NCBI RefSeq assembly: GCF_040581415.1
Contig: NZ_CP114014.1
Span: 3,968,001-4,032,000, forward strand
Direction: 5' to 3'
From: Paraconexibacter sp040581415
GTDB lineage: Bacteria > Actinomycetota > Thermoleophilia > Solirubrobacterales > Solirubrobacteraceae
Length of the DNA stretch: 64,000 nucleotides
Shown here: one piece after another, positions 1 through 10,270 of the stretch
How the letters are laid out: every line of letters begins with the position of its first letter
Position numbering within the stretch: position 1 is the first letter of the stretch
Made by a program: the position numbers and the translations under genes
Notes under the pieces: generated by a model
The model's input: the letters and a program-made list of their open reading frames with translations, nothing else
What the model was told of the DNA's origin: nothing
The model's database searches: none

Positions 1-2558
<2,558 letters not shown>

Positions 2559-2613
2559 ATAGGGCGTTCGGCGAGGGGGGAAGCGCGCCGTGGCGCGGAA
2601 GGGCGAGCCCCCG

Positions 2614-2619
2614 ATATTA
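2614..2619 (-). promoter_or_regulatory. Candidate -10 box for gltB
   Basis: On the minus strand this reads TAATAT, one of the few AT-rich hexamers in the region, 55 bases before the gltB ATG. A short GC-rich dyad (around GCGCC-GTG-GGCGC, 2584-2597) lies between the box and the start. The -35 is not obvious. Promoter use is inferred. Confidence 0.35.
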
Positions 2620-2656
2620 CCGCAGCTTTAGCTCGCGCCGAAGCGCACGACGCCCG

Positions 2657-3532
2657 CTACTTCGTGGCCGGGGTCTTCGCAGCCTTTGGCGCCGCGGGCG
2701 CCTTGCGCTTCGCCGGGGCCTTCTTTGCGGGCGCATCGGCGTCATCGCCCGCGCGCGCGGCGTCCAGGGACGCCTTCAGCGCCGCCATGAGGTCCGGCGC
2801 GGGTGCCTCCTCGCCCTCGACGGGCGCCTCGACCGAGACGACCTCGCCGTTGGCCTTGCGCTCGATCATCGCGAGGATCTGCTCGCGGTAGGTGTCGCGG
2901 TAGCGCCCCGGCTCGAACGGGTCGGCCAGCGACTCGACCAGCTGGCGCGCCATGGCGAGCTCGCGGTCGCTGCTCTGGATCTCGTCCGCGTTCGGGATCT
3001 CGTCCAGCGTCTTCGGGTCCACGACCTCGTCGGGGAAGACCATCGTGGTCATCGCCATGACGTCGCCTGCGGCCCGCAGGGCGACCAGCTGCTCCTTGGA
3101 GCGGATGACGACGGTGGCGATCGCGACCTTGCCGGTCTCCGCCATGGTGTCGACCAGCAGGCGGTACGGCTTCGCCCCGCCCGGCGCCGGCGCCAGGTAG
3201 TAGGCGTGGTCGTAGTGGATCGGGTCGATCTCGGCCAGGTCGACGAAGGCGTCGATGTCGATCGTCTTCGTCTTCTTCGGGTCGAGCGACTCGAGCTCCC
3301 CCGGCTCGATGATCACGTAGCGGTCCTTTGCGAGCTCGTAGCCCTTGACGATCCGGGCGTACGGGACCTCCTCGCCGGTCGCCGCGTTCACCCGCTTCAT
3401 CTGGATCCGCTGGTGGTCCTGCCCGTCGAGCTGGTTGAACTTGACGGACTTCGACTGCACCGCCGCATACAGCTTGACGGGGATGGTGACGAGCCCGAAG
3501 GAGATGGCTCCGGTCCAGATCGCGCGTGCCAT
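2657..3532 (-). CDS. ku: Ku protein, non-homologous end joining
   Basis: Bacterial Ku homodimer that threads onto broken DNA ends and recruits the ligase LigD. The protein opens with the family hallmark MARAIWTGAISFGLV, continues through the Ku70/80 beta-barrel core (IVKGYELAKDRYVIIEPGEL, then YLLVD- and KVAIATVVIRSKEQL-like strands) and ends in a Lys/Ala/Pro-rich tail (AKKAPAKRKAPA). Such tails in bacterial Ku bind DNA and modulate LigD. Length is about 291 residues, normal for the family. I start it at the ATG at 3532, which gives the conserved N-terminus; an in-frame ATG lies seven codons upstream at 3553. No ligD is present in this window, so the partner must be elsewhere. Confidence 0.93.
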   Translation of the reverse strand: MARAIWTGAISFGLVTIPVKLYAAVQSKSVKFNQLDGQDHQRIQMKRVNAATGEEVPYARIVKGYELAKDRYVIIEPGELESLDPKKTKTIDIDAFVDLAEIDPIHYDHAYYLAPAPGGAKPYRLLVDTMAETGKVAIATVVIRSKEQLVALRAAGDVMAMTTMVFPDEVVDPKTLDEIPNADEIQSSDRELAMARQLVESLADPFEPGRYRDTYREQILAMIERKANGEVVSVEAPVEGEEAPAPDLMAALKASLDAARAGDDADAPAKKAPAKRKAPAAPKAAKTPATK

Positions 3533-3699
3533 GGGGAGTGAAGTCTTCCGCATCGGTCCAGCGCGGCCTTCCGGTGGGCGAGGGATTTCATGCCGCCGGG
3601 CTGTATGCCGGTGTGCTCGGGCCTCGTTGCATGGTTGGCCCTCGAACCTGCCGGGTAGGCGAACGGGAGACCCGCGAACGACCTTGAGAAGGAGGCCAC

Positions 3700-4221
3700 A
3701 TGACCACGTCCGCCGCCCCCCGCAGTGCCGCCCAGGGCATCCTGTCCGATGACAAGTCCGAAGCCCGCGAGCGCATCCTGGAGCTCCTGAAGAAGGCGTA
3801 CTGGATGGAGATCGAGACGGTGATGAGCTACATCACGAACTCGATCAACCCCGACGGCGTCCGCGCCCAGGAGATCATCGAGTCGCTCCAGGAGGACATC
3901 CAGGAGGAGCTCGGCCACGCGATGCAGTTCGCGAACCGGATCAAGGAGCTCTACGGCGTCGTCCCCGGTTCGCTCGAGTTCACGCCTGAGCAGACCTACC
4001 TGCAGCCGCCGTCCGAGCAGACCGACATCGTGCACGTCATCAAGGGCGTCATCGAGGCCGAGACCGGCGCGATCGAGCACTACAACCTCGTGATCGAGGA
4101 GACCGAGGGCGTCGACCCGGTCACCAACGACATGGTCATCGCGATCCTCCGCGATGAGGAGGGCCACCGCCGGCTCTTCGAGGGCTACCTGCGCGAGTAC
4201 GAAGCCGAGGGCCGCGCCTAG
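3700..4221 (+). CDS. Ferritin-like / bacterioferritin-type protein
   Basis: A 173-residue all-helical protein with the four-helix ferritin iron ligands: Glu in YWMEIETVMSY, the EELGHA motif, EAETGAIEHY, and the DEEGHRRLFEGYL motif near the end. This suggests a di-iron centre for iron storage or for peroxide or DNA protection. It is longer at the N-terminus than a minimal ferritin, by a short polar leader (MTTSAAPRSAAQG). The start is supported by a strong ribosome binding site, GAAGGAGGCCAC, directly before the ATG. It stands alone between Ku and a membrane protein. Dps and bacterioferritin-comigratory types cannot be told apart from the sequence alone. Confidence 0.82.
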   Translation: MTTSAAPRSAAQGILSDDKSEARERILELLKKAYWMEIETVMSYITNSINPDGVRAQEIIESLQEDIQEELGHAMQFANRIKELYGVVPGSLEFTPEQTYLQPPSEQTDIVHVIKGVIEAETGAIEHYNLVIEETEGVDPVTNDMVIAILRDEEGHRRLFEGYLREYEAEGRA

Positions 4222-4305
4222 CGCCCACCGCCGGCGCGTCGTGCGGTGACCGGACCTGCCGGTCCGCCATCGCCGACGCCGCCGGACCGGTCACGATCTC
4301 GTCCG

Positions 4306-5271
4306 ATGGACACCGCGTCACAGCCCGAGGACGTCCTGCCGGACCGCCCGTCGCCGCCCCGCATCGCGTGGCTGGCGTTCAAGCGGTACCAGGACCACGG
4401 CATGACGGACAACGCGGCGTCGCTGACGTACTACGCGATGCTGTCGCTGTTCCCGTCACTGCTGATGGTCGTGTCGCTGCTGTCGCTGGCCGGCAGCCCG
4501 GACCTGCCGCTCGACGCAGCGCAGTACCTCGCCGACAACGGCGCGGCGCCGAACACCGTCAACTCCGTGCGGGACGTCCTGGAGAAGATGGTCCAGACCT
4601 CGTCCGGGCAGTCGATCGTGACGTTCGTGGTCGCGGTCGCCTTGGCGCTGAACGGTGCCTCGGGTGCCTACGCCGCAGCCGGCCGGGCCCTGAACAAGGT
4701 GCACGGGGTCGACGAGGACCGCTCGTTCATCCGCCGCAAGCTCACCGACCTCGCCGCGACCCTCGTCGTGATCCTGCTGCTGATCCTGGTGCTCGTGGCG
4801 TTGTTCCTGGGCGGCGGGCTGGCGGACGACCTGTTCGGGACGATCGGCCTGGGGTCCACGGGGGCGTCCATATGGTCGATCGCCCGTTGGCCGGCGGCGT
4901 TCTTCGCTGCGCTGGTCGCCTACAGCCTGATCTACGCCTACGCCCCGGATATCGAGCCGCGCAAGCTCGCGTGGCTCTCGCCGGGGGCGATTGTCGCGGT
5001 CGTCGTGTGGCTCGCGGGGTCGGCGGGCTTCGGCCTCTTCCTGAAGGCATCGCCAGGCTATGGCGCCGCGTATGGCGCGTTCACCGCGGCGATCCTGCTG
5101 CTGCTGTGGCTGTTCATCACGACGAACGCGTTCCTCTACGGCGCGGAGCTGAACGCGACGATCCGCCGGCTGGCACTGACGGCCGACGGCGGACCGCCGT
5201 TCGTCACCCCGCCCCCGGGCGAGCCCGGAGTGCCGGTGGCCGGCGTCACGGCGTCGACCGACCGCTCGTAG
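4306..5271 (+). CDS. YihY/BrkB family inner-membrane protein
   Basis: About 321 residues with six predicted membrane helices, the pattern of the YihY (formerly RNase BN/BrkB) family. Visible helices include TYYAMLSLFPSLLMVVSLL, IVTFVVAVALALNGASGAY, a long LVVILLLILVLVALFL stretch, FFAALVAYSLIYAYAP, GAIVAVVVWLAGSAGFGLF and AILLLLWLFITTNAFLYGAEL. The family signature around SLTYYAMLSLFP and the FLYGAELNA end are present. Its function is unknown; transport has been proposed. I prefer the ATG at 4306 (MDTASQPEDV). An in-frame GTG at 4246 would add 20 Pro-rich residues. The Pro/Thr-rich tail is unremarkable. Confidence 0.88.
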   Translation: MDTASQPEDVLPDRPSPPRIAWLAFKRYQDHGMTDNAASLTYYAMLSLFPSLLMVVSLLSLAGSPDLPLDAAQYLADNGAAPNTVNSVRDVLEKMVQTSSGQSIVTFVVAVALALNGASGAYAAAGRALNKVHGVDEDRSFIRRKLTDLAATLVVILLLILVLVALFLGGGLADDLFGTIGLGSTGASIWSIARWPAAFFAALVAYSLIYAYAPDIEPRKLAWLSPGAIVAVVVWLAGSAGFGLFLKASPGYGAAYGAFTAAILLLLWLFITTNAFLYGAELNATIRRLALTADGGPPFVTPPPGEPGVPVAGVTASTDRS

Positions 5272-5319
5272 GCTCCCGGTCCGCCGGACGCCGGTTGCGC
5301 CTCGCCCCGGCGGCCTCGG

Positions 5320-5430
5320 TCACACCGCGGTGCGACCACCGTCCGCCGGCACGATCGCCCCGGTGATGTAGCCCGAGCGCGGGGACGCAGGGAGGGCGAT
5401 GACCTCCGCGATCTTGGCGCGCCGGTCCGC
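5320..5430 (-). pseudogene. Relic of a short-chain dehydrogenase (C-terminal end only)
   Basis: Reading the minus strand to a TGA at 5320-5322 gives IAEVIALPASPRSGY followed by ITGAIVPADGGRTAV. This closely resembles the conserved C-terminus of classical SDRs of the 3-oxoacyl-ACP reductase type (IAEVIAFLAS..S.YITGAIVPADGG). No start codon or upstream nucleotide-binding domain is present in this frame: upstream sequence is taken up by the small membrane gene, whose stop overlaps the relic. A Pro replaces the usual Leu in the FLAS segment. I read this as the stub of a decayed gene. Confidence 0.6.
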
Positions 5431-5431
5431 G

Positions 5432-5611
5432 TCACCTCCCGCGGGACCGCGCAATCGCCAGGCGGATGCTCCCGCCGATCACCGCGGAGATCGCCGTGAC
5501 GATGATCGCCCCGAGGATCGCCTCGCCGACCCCGGCGCCCGTCGCCAGGAAGATGACGCCGGCGATCGCCGACGAGACCACCAGACCGCTTGCTGACATG
5601 TCGAGCTTCAC
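5432..5611 (-). CDS. Small two-helix membrane protein
   Basis: A 59-residue protein beginning at a GTG (VKLDMSASGLVV) with a good ribosome binding site, GGGAAGG, six bases before it. Two hydrophobic segments, LVVSSAIAGVIFLATGAGV and ILGAIIVTAISAVIGG, are joined by a short polar turn, and the end is basic (IRLAIARSRGR). The protein resembles small actinobacterial membrane proteins of unknown function; no family is recognised. A downstream ATG at 5599 is an alternative start. It ends inside the relic of an SDR gene, so the SDR sequence may once have been its downstream neighbour. Confidence 0.5.
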   Translation of the reverse strand: MKLDMSASGLVVSSAIAGVIFLATGAGVGEAILGAIIVTAISAVIGGSIRLAIARSRGR

Positions 5612-5775
5612 GAAGTGCCTTCCCAGACGGATGTCGTTGAGGGCACCCTGCCCCGAACGGCTGGCGATGAACCCGGGCGACGCGGTCAGCGCGGTTGCCG
5701 GGGGCGGTGATGGCGAACCGGACCTGCCGGCGGCACGCAACCAGCCGCTGCGACGTCCGGGCAGCTTGGCTGGCC

Positions 5776-5781
5776 TACGCT
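5776..5781 (+). promoter_or_regulatory. -10 box of a probable leaderless promoter
   Basis: TACGCT lies exactly six bases before the ATG at 5788. No ribosome binding site is present, so the transcript probably starts at the A of the start codon. The same arrangement recurs at several genes in this window. Confidence 0.5.
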
Positions 5782-5787
5782 CCCGCC

Positions 5788-6534
5788 ATGCACCACTGGT
5801 GGCACGACGAGGTCGTCGACGGGCACAAGCTGCCGCTCATGCTCTGCTTCGTGGCCTTCGTCGTGACCTTCGTGGTGACGCGGACGGTCACGCGCATGAT
5901 CCGCTCCGGGCGCGGGCCGTTCCACGACAACGTGAGCTCCGGCGGGACGCACGTCCACCATGCGGTGCCGGGGATCGTCGTGCTCTGCGTGGGCGCGTTC
6001 GTCGCCGTCGGCTCGGCGACGGACGGCGTGTGGCGCCCGGTCGCGGGGATCCTGGTCGGCGTGGGAGTCTCGCTGGTGCTCGACGAGTTCGCGCTGATCC
6101 TGCGCCTGCAGGACGTCTACTGGAGCGGCGAGGGCCGGCTGTCGGTGAACATCGTCAGCCTGACTGCCGCGTGCCTGGGGCTCAGCCTCGTCGGCCTGTC
6201 CCCGGTCGGCACCGAGAGCCCGGGCGGCGGGGAGCTCGTCGCCCGCATCGGCCTGAGCGCGGCCTTGGTCGTCCACGGCTGCGTCGTCGTGTGCGCGCTG
6301 GCGAAGGGGAAGTACCGGGCTGCGCTCTTCGGCCTGTTCATGCCGCCGGTGGCGCTGGGCGGCGCGATCCGCATCGCGCGGCCGGGCTCGCGGTGGGCGC
6401 GGCGCTGGTACGGCCCCAAGGAGGAGGCGCGGGCGACCCGGCGTGCAGCGGAGTTCGATGAGCGCTGGGAGCCGGTCGTTCGCCGCTGGGACAACCTCGT
6501 CGGTGGCGCGCCGACTCCGGGCTCACCGGCCTGA
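5788..6534 (+). CDS. Conserved integral membrane protein, function unknown
   Basis: A 248-residue protein starting MHHWWHDEVVDGHKLPL. Visible hydrophobic helices are LMLCFVAFVVTFVVTRTV, AVPGIVVLCVGAFVAVG, AGILVGVGVSLVLDEFAL, LTAACLGLSLVGLSPVG, LSAALVVHGCVVVCAL and ALFGLFMPPVALGGAI, giving about six membrane passes. The C-terminus is charged and cytosolic-looking (GPKEEARATRRAAEFDERW). It has His pairs (MHHWWHDE, THVHHAVPG) that could bind a metal, but this is only a suggestion. The start is chosen from the leaderless promoter at 5776. An in-frame ATG at 5695 would put non-membrane sequence in front. No function can be assigned. Confidence 0.7.
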   Translation: MHHWWHDEVVDGHKLPLMLCFVAFVVTFVVTRTVTRMIRSGRGPFHDNVSSGGTHVHHAVPGIVVLCVGAFVAVGSATDGVWRPVAGILVGVGVSLVLDEFALILRLQDVYWSGEGRLSVNIVSLTAACLGLSLVGLSPVGTESPGGGELVARIGLSAALVVHGCVVVCALAKGKYRAALFGLFMPPVALGGAIRIARPGSRWARRWYGPKEEARATRRAAEFDERWEPVVRRWDNLVGGAPTPGSPA

Positions 6535-6573
6535 CCCAGTCGGAAAGGACGGGCAAGCGACGGCGGCCGCCGG

Positions 6574-7791
6574 TCAGGTCACGCGGTCGGGACGGTCCGA
6601 CAGGCGCAGCGCGGTCTCCAGCAGGAAGCGGTCCCAGCCGAGGCCAGGGTCGCGACCGGTGATCTCGCGGATGCGCTTGAGGCGATAGCGCATCGTCTGG
6701 GCGTGCACGCCGAGCCGATGCGCGGCGGACACCGAGTTGCCCGTGAGGAAGTACGCGTCCAGCGTCTCCAGCAGGACCGCATGTGCCGGGGTCAGCAGGT
6801 CGCCCAGGATCGCGCTGGTCGCCGGCTTGGTCAGCGCGTCGCCCCGCGCCTTCGCGAGCACCGCCAGCAACGACGCCTCGTCGCCGGCGACCACGGTGCC
6901 GGCGGACACCACCGCGGTGCGGAGGTACTCGTGCACGTGGCGGGCCTGCTGGTACGCGCCGGCGAGGTCCACGAGGTTCTCGACGGTCAGGACGACGCCG
7001 GTCAGCCCCGCGGCGTCGAGTGCGCGCCGGACGTGCGCGGGGTCCGCCGCCTGGTCGATCAGGACGAGCTGGCCCCGCGTGATCAGCTGCAGGCGGAACG
7101 GCGTGTCGTCGTCGGCCTGGTGCGACCGGTCGAGTTCCCGTAGCGCGATCCGGGCGTGGTCGACGAGGCCGCTGCCGTCCCCCAGGCGGGGCGCGGCGAC
7201 GATCAGGCGCGGGCTGCGCGGGAGGACCAGACCGAGGGTCGACGCGCGTTCGTCGACCTCCGCGGCGCCCAGGAGCCGCCCGGCCAGAAGATCCTCGAGG
7301 AACTCGCGCCGCGCCCGGCCCTGCTGATTGGCCAGCTGGCCGGTCGTCTCCACGTAGCCGAGGGTGACCTCGTTGGAGAGCTGGTCGACGAACGCCATCG
7401 TGAGGCGGGCGAAGTTCCGCTCCTCCTCGGGGTCCAGCCGGACCTCCGGGTGGTCCACGACGTAGTCGTAGATGCCGAGCCCGCTGACGCGATACGCGCG
7501 CAGGACGAGCGGCAGCGGCCGTCCCTCGGCGGCCCGGGTGGCGCCGTTGTCCCGGAACGGCGGCAGCTGCTCGGGCGCCGCGAGCCGCCCGGCGGCCCAC
7601 AGCTCCAGCGTGGCCTCGTAGCCGATGCGCACCGTCTCGCGCACGTCGGCGAGCTGGACGGGGTCCAGCGTGCGGTAGAGCGGGATCTCCTCGAGGACGC
7701 GTTCGAGGACGACGGCGGTCGCCCGCTCGGTCTCGTCTCGCAGGCGCGCCGGGAGGTCCGGGTGCCGGCACGGATGTAGGTCGTGGAACAC
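6574..7791 (-). CDS. PucR-family transcriptional regulator
   Basis: A 405-residue regulator. The C-terminal 60 residues form the PucR-type helix-turn-helix (SVSAAHRLGVHAQTMRYRL, then KRIREITGRD). In front lies a GGDEF-like PucR sensing region (RLIVAAPRLGDGSGL and VVLTVENLVDLAGAYQQA). The N-terminal part is helical. PucR proteins typically activate catabolic genes in response to a substrate. The start is a GTG at 7791 (VFHDLHP) and its binding site is weak. It is transcribed divergently from the exported hydrolase at 8052 and could control that gene, but no operator is obvious apart from a direct repeat at 7889-7964. Confidence 0.85.
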   Translation of the reverse strand: MFHDLHPCRHPDLPARLRDETERATAVVLERVLEEIPLYRTLDPVQLADVRETVRIGYEATLELWAAGRLAAPEQLPPFRDNGATRAAEGRPLPLVLRAYRVSGLGIYDYVVDHPEVRLDPEEERNFARLTMAFVDQLSNEVTLGYVETTGQLANQQGRARREFLEDLLAGRLLGAAEVDERASTLGLVLPRSPRLIVAAPRLGDGSGLVDHARIALRELDRSHQADDDTPFRLQLITRGQLVLIDQAADPAHVRRALDAAGLTGVVLTVENLVDLAGAYQQARHVHEYLRTAVVSAGTVVAGDEASLLAVLAKARGDALTKPATSAILGDLLTPAHAVLLETLDAYFLTGNSVSAAHRLGVHAQTMRYRLKRIREITGRDPGLGWDRFLLETALRLSDRPDRVT

Positions 7792-7888
7792 TCGTTGTCA
7801 CCCGGTGATAAGCCGCATGCGCAATCTACGCGGGATCCGTTGGCAGCGGGGAACGAGTTCGTCATTGTCTCCCCCGAGTGTCGGCACG

Positions 7889-7964
7889 GGGTCGAGCCGA
7901 CAGGGTCAGCAGCGGCGAGGGGTCACGGATGAGGAGCAGGATCGCGCGGGTCGAGCCGACGGGG
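7889..7964. repeat. Pair of direct repeats in the pucR/hydrolase divergent region
   Basis: GGGTCGAGCCGACAGGG (7889-7905) recurs as GGGTCGAGCCGACGGGG (about 7948-7964), 59 bases later, with one mismatch. Both lie between the divergent PucR and hydrolase starts. They may be regulator sites; this is unproven. The rest of 7792-8051 shows no gene. Confidence 0.4.
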
Positions 7965-8051
7965 CAGGACGTGGTGACGGGGAACCCCGCGGGTGTTCCC
8001 GACCGGACACCGCTGCTGCAGCGGTGTCGATCCGGCGCCGACAACCAGCCC

Positions 8052-10169
8052 ATGGGGTGGCTCAGGGGTCTGCTGATCGTGATCGTCCTGGCGTGCGCGG
8101 TGCCCGCCGCCGCGGACGCGCAGGTGGGGGCGGTCGCGCCACTGCCGGGTACCGAGAAGGCGGGCTACGTCCCGCTGCCGGACGGCACGAAGCTGAAGTA
8201 CACGGCGCTGCTGCCCGAGGGCAAGGGACCGTTCCCGGTCCTGCTGCAGTACGAGGGCTACTCGGCGGGCAGCGACCCGACGCGCGCCAACGACACGTTC
8301 GTCCCGGCGATGCTCAAAAAGGGCTACGCGGTGGTCGGCGTGAGCCTGCGCGGGTCGGGCTGCTCGACCGGGGTCTGGGACCTCTTCGACAAGCAGCAGG
8401 CCAAGGACGGGGCGTTCGCGATCGACTGGATGGCCGAGCAGCCCTGGGCCAACGGCAAGGTCGCGATGTACAGCTACTCCTACGGCGGCATCATGCAGCT
8501 CTGGGTCGCCGCCGAGCGCCCGAAGCACCTCGTCGCGATCACCCCGGCGAACGTCGTCTCCGACACCTACCGCGACATCGGCTACCCCGGCGGCATCCTT
8601 AACGCGGTGTTCCCGCCGGAGTGGGGCGCCACCCTGAACGTCGACTGGACGCTGGGGATGCAGCGCTCGTCGAAGGCGGGCGACAACGAGTGCCTCGGGA
8701 ACTACCTCGCGCACGCCGCGCCCAACAACCTGAACCAGCTCGCGGTCCAGATCCCGCAGCACCCGTACGACGACCAGTGGCACCACGACCACAGCAGCAT
8801 CAACTGGGTGAAGGACATCGACGTGCCCGCGCTCGGCGTCCGCACGTGGCAGGACGAGGAGACCGGGTCCCGGCAGGCGTCCTACTGGGACCAGCTGGAT
8901 CCGGAGCGGACGTGGCTCATCTCGTCCAACGGCAACCACCTCGTCTACCAGCACTCGAGCGTGATGCTGAAGACCCTCGGGGGCTTCTACGACCACTTCC
9001 TGAAGGGCATCGACAACGGCTTCGAGAAGACGCCGCGCATGCAGGTCTGGCACGAGACGGGCCTGGACAGCGACCCGCGCTCAATCACCACCGTCGACCG
9101 CCTGCCGGGGACGGTCGACCAGGCGGACCTCTACCTGGGGCCGGACGGGCGGATGGGCGGACCGGCGGACGGCCCGTCCGGCTCGGCGTCCTACGTCTAC
9201 CCGCTTCCGTCGCCGCCCGTCGTCGACACCTCCTCGCAGGGGCTGCAGGAGGCGCTGAACGTGAGCACGTGGACCGTCGTGCCCGATCTGGCGGCCGGCC
9301 GCGCGGCCTTCACGACGCCGCCGCTGAGCAACACCGCGACGACGTACGGGCCGTCCAGCGCCGACCTCTGGGTCTCCACCACCGCGCCGGACGTCGACCT
9401 GCAGACGACGATCACCGAGGTCCGCCCCGACGGCCAGGAGGTCTACATCCAGCGCGGCTGGCTGCGCGCCTCCCACCGTGCGCTCGACGCGAAGCGCTCG
9501 ACCGCCCTGCAGCCGTGGCACCCGCACACGAAGGCGTCGACCGCCGACATGCCGGCCGGCAAGCCGCAACTGCTGCGCGTCGAGCTGTTCCCGTCGGGCC
9601 ACACGTTCCGCCCCGGGTCGAGCGTCCGCATCTACGTGGAGCAGCCGAGCATCACCGGCCTCTGGGGCTACACGAGCGTCCTGACCCCGCAGACGGTGAA
9701 GGTCCACTACGGCAAGGACCACCCGTCGCGCCTCGTGCTCGGGCTGCTCCGCGACGCGAACGTCAGGTCGGACCGGCCGGCGTGCGGCGCGCTGCTCAAC
9801 CAGGCGTGCCGGCGCAACCCGGTCCCGCAGCCCGGCGGGAGCTACGCGCTCGTCGGCACCCGCGCGGCCGCGCCGGCCACGGCGGCGAAGCCGAAGCTCA
9901 CCGTCCGCTTCCGCGGCCGGACCGCGCGCCGGGGCGTCCGCATCGACGTGCGCGTCCAGCGCGGCCCGGCGGTCAGGCGCGTGACGGTGCAGCTGCGCCG
10001 CGGGACCACAGTCCTCGCCCGCTCCGCGTCGATGACCGTGGGCAGGCGCACGCGGGCCGTGACGCTCAGGCGGACCGGCGGCCGGGCACTGGCCAAGGGC
10101 ACGTACTCGCTGGTCGTCCGCTCGGGCAACACCGTGCTCCTGAAGCGGACGGTGCGCCTGGGCCGGTGA
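8052..10169 (+). CDS. Exported CocE/NonD-type alpha/beta hydrolase (X-Pro dipeptidyl-peptidase S15-like)
   Basis: A 705-residue secreted serine hydrolase. A signal peptide (LLIVIVLACAVPAAADA) is followed by the S15 catalytic core. The triad is visible: Ser143 in YSYSYGG, Asp268 in TWQDEET and His296 in SNGNHLV, in the family order. The middle and late part match the jelly-roll domain that closes CocE enzymes (ADLWVSTTAPDVDLQTTI and LRVELFPSGHTFRPGSSVR). The last ~85 residues form an added Arg/Val-rich beta module (LTVRFRGRTARRGVRIDVRV) typical of secreted proteins in this lineage. Substrates of the family range from acyl-prolyl peptides to esters such as cocaine. The ATG at 8052 opens the signal peptide; longer starts exist from 7878. 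Confidence 0.85.
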   Translation: MGWLRGLLIVIVLACAVPAAADAQVGAVAPLPGTEKAGYVPLPDGTKLKYTALLPEGKGPFPVLLQYEGYSAGSDPTRANDTFVPAMLKKGYAVVGVSLRGSGCSTGVWDLFDKQQAKDGAFAIDWMAEQPWANGKVAMYSYSYGGIMQLWVAAERPKHLVAITPANVVSDTYRDIGYPGGILNAVFPPEWGATLNVDWTLGMQRSSKAGDNECLGNYLAHAAPNNLNQLAVQIPQHPYDDQWHHDHSSINWVKDIDVPALGVRTWQDEETGSRQASYWDQLDPERTWLISSNGNHLVYQHSSVMLKTLGGFYDHFLKGIDNGFEKTPRMQVWHETGLDSDPRSITTVDRLPGTVDQADLYLGPDGRMGGPADGPSGSASYVYPLPSPPVVDTSSQGLQEALNVSTWTVVPDLAAGRAAFTTPPLSNTATTYGPSSADLWVSTTAPDVDLQTTITEVRPDGQEVYIQRGWLRASHRALDAKRSTALQPWHPHTKASTADMPAGKPQLLRVELFPSGHTFRPGSSVRIYVEQPSITGLWGYTSVLTPQTVKVHYGKDHPSRLVLGLLRDANVRSDRPACGALLNQACRRNPVPQPGGSYALVGTRAAAPATAAKPKLTVRFRGRTARRGVRIDVRVQRGPAVRRVTVQLRRGTTVLARSASMTVGRRTRAVTLRRTGGRALAKGTYSLVVRSGNTVLLKRTVRLGR

Positions 10170-10173
10170 CCCC

Positions 10174-10270
10174 GCGTCGCTGAGCAGGGCGTCGTGCCTC
10201 GGGCCGCGAACCAGTCGGCGACGATGAACCCGCGGACCGACCGGTCATCGAAGATCAGGTCGGCAGTCGC
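10174..10270 (-). pseudogene. Possible relic of a zinc-type/medium-chain dehydrogenase
   Basis: On the minus strand the 97 bases after the FG-GAP stop codon read ADLIFDDRSVRGFIVADWF. This resembles the segment of medium-chain oxidoreductases of the enoyl-reductase type (..LIF.D..VRGFW...WF). There is no start or Rossmann fold and the match is short, so it could be chance. It fills the gap between two convergent exported-protein genes. Confidence 0.3.
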
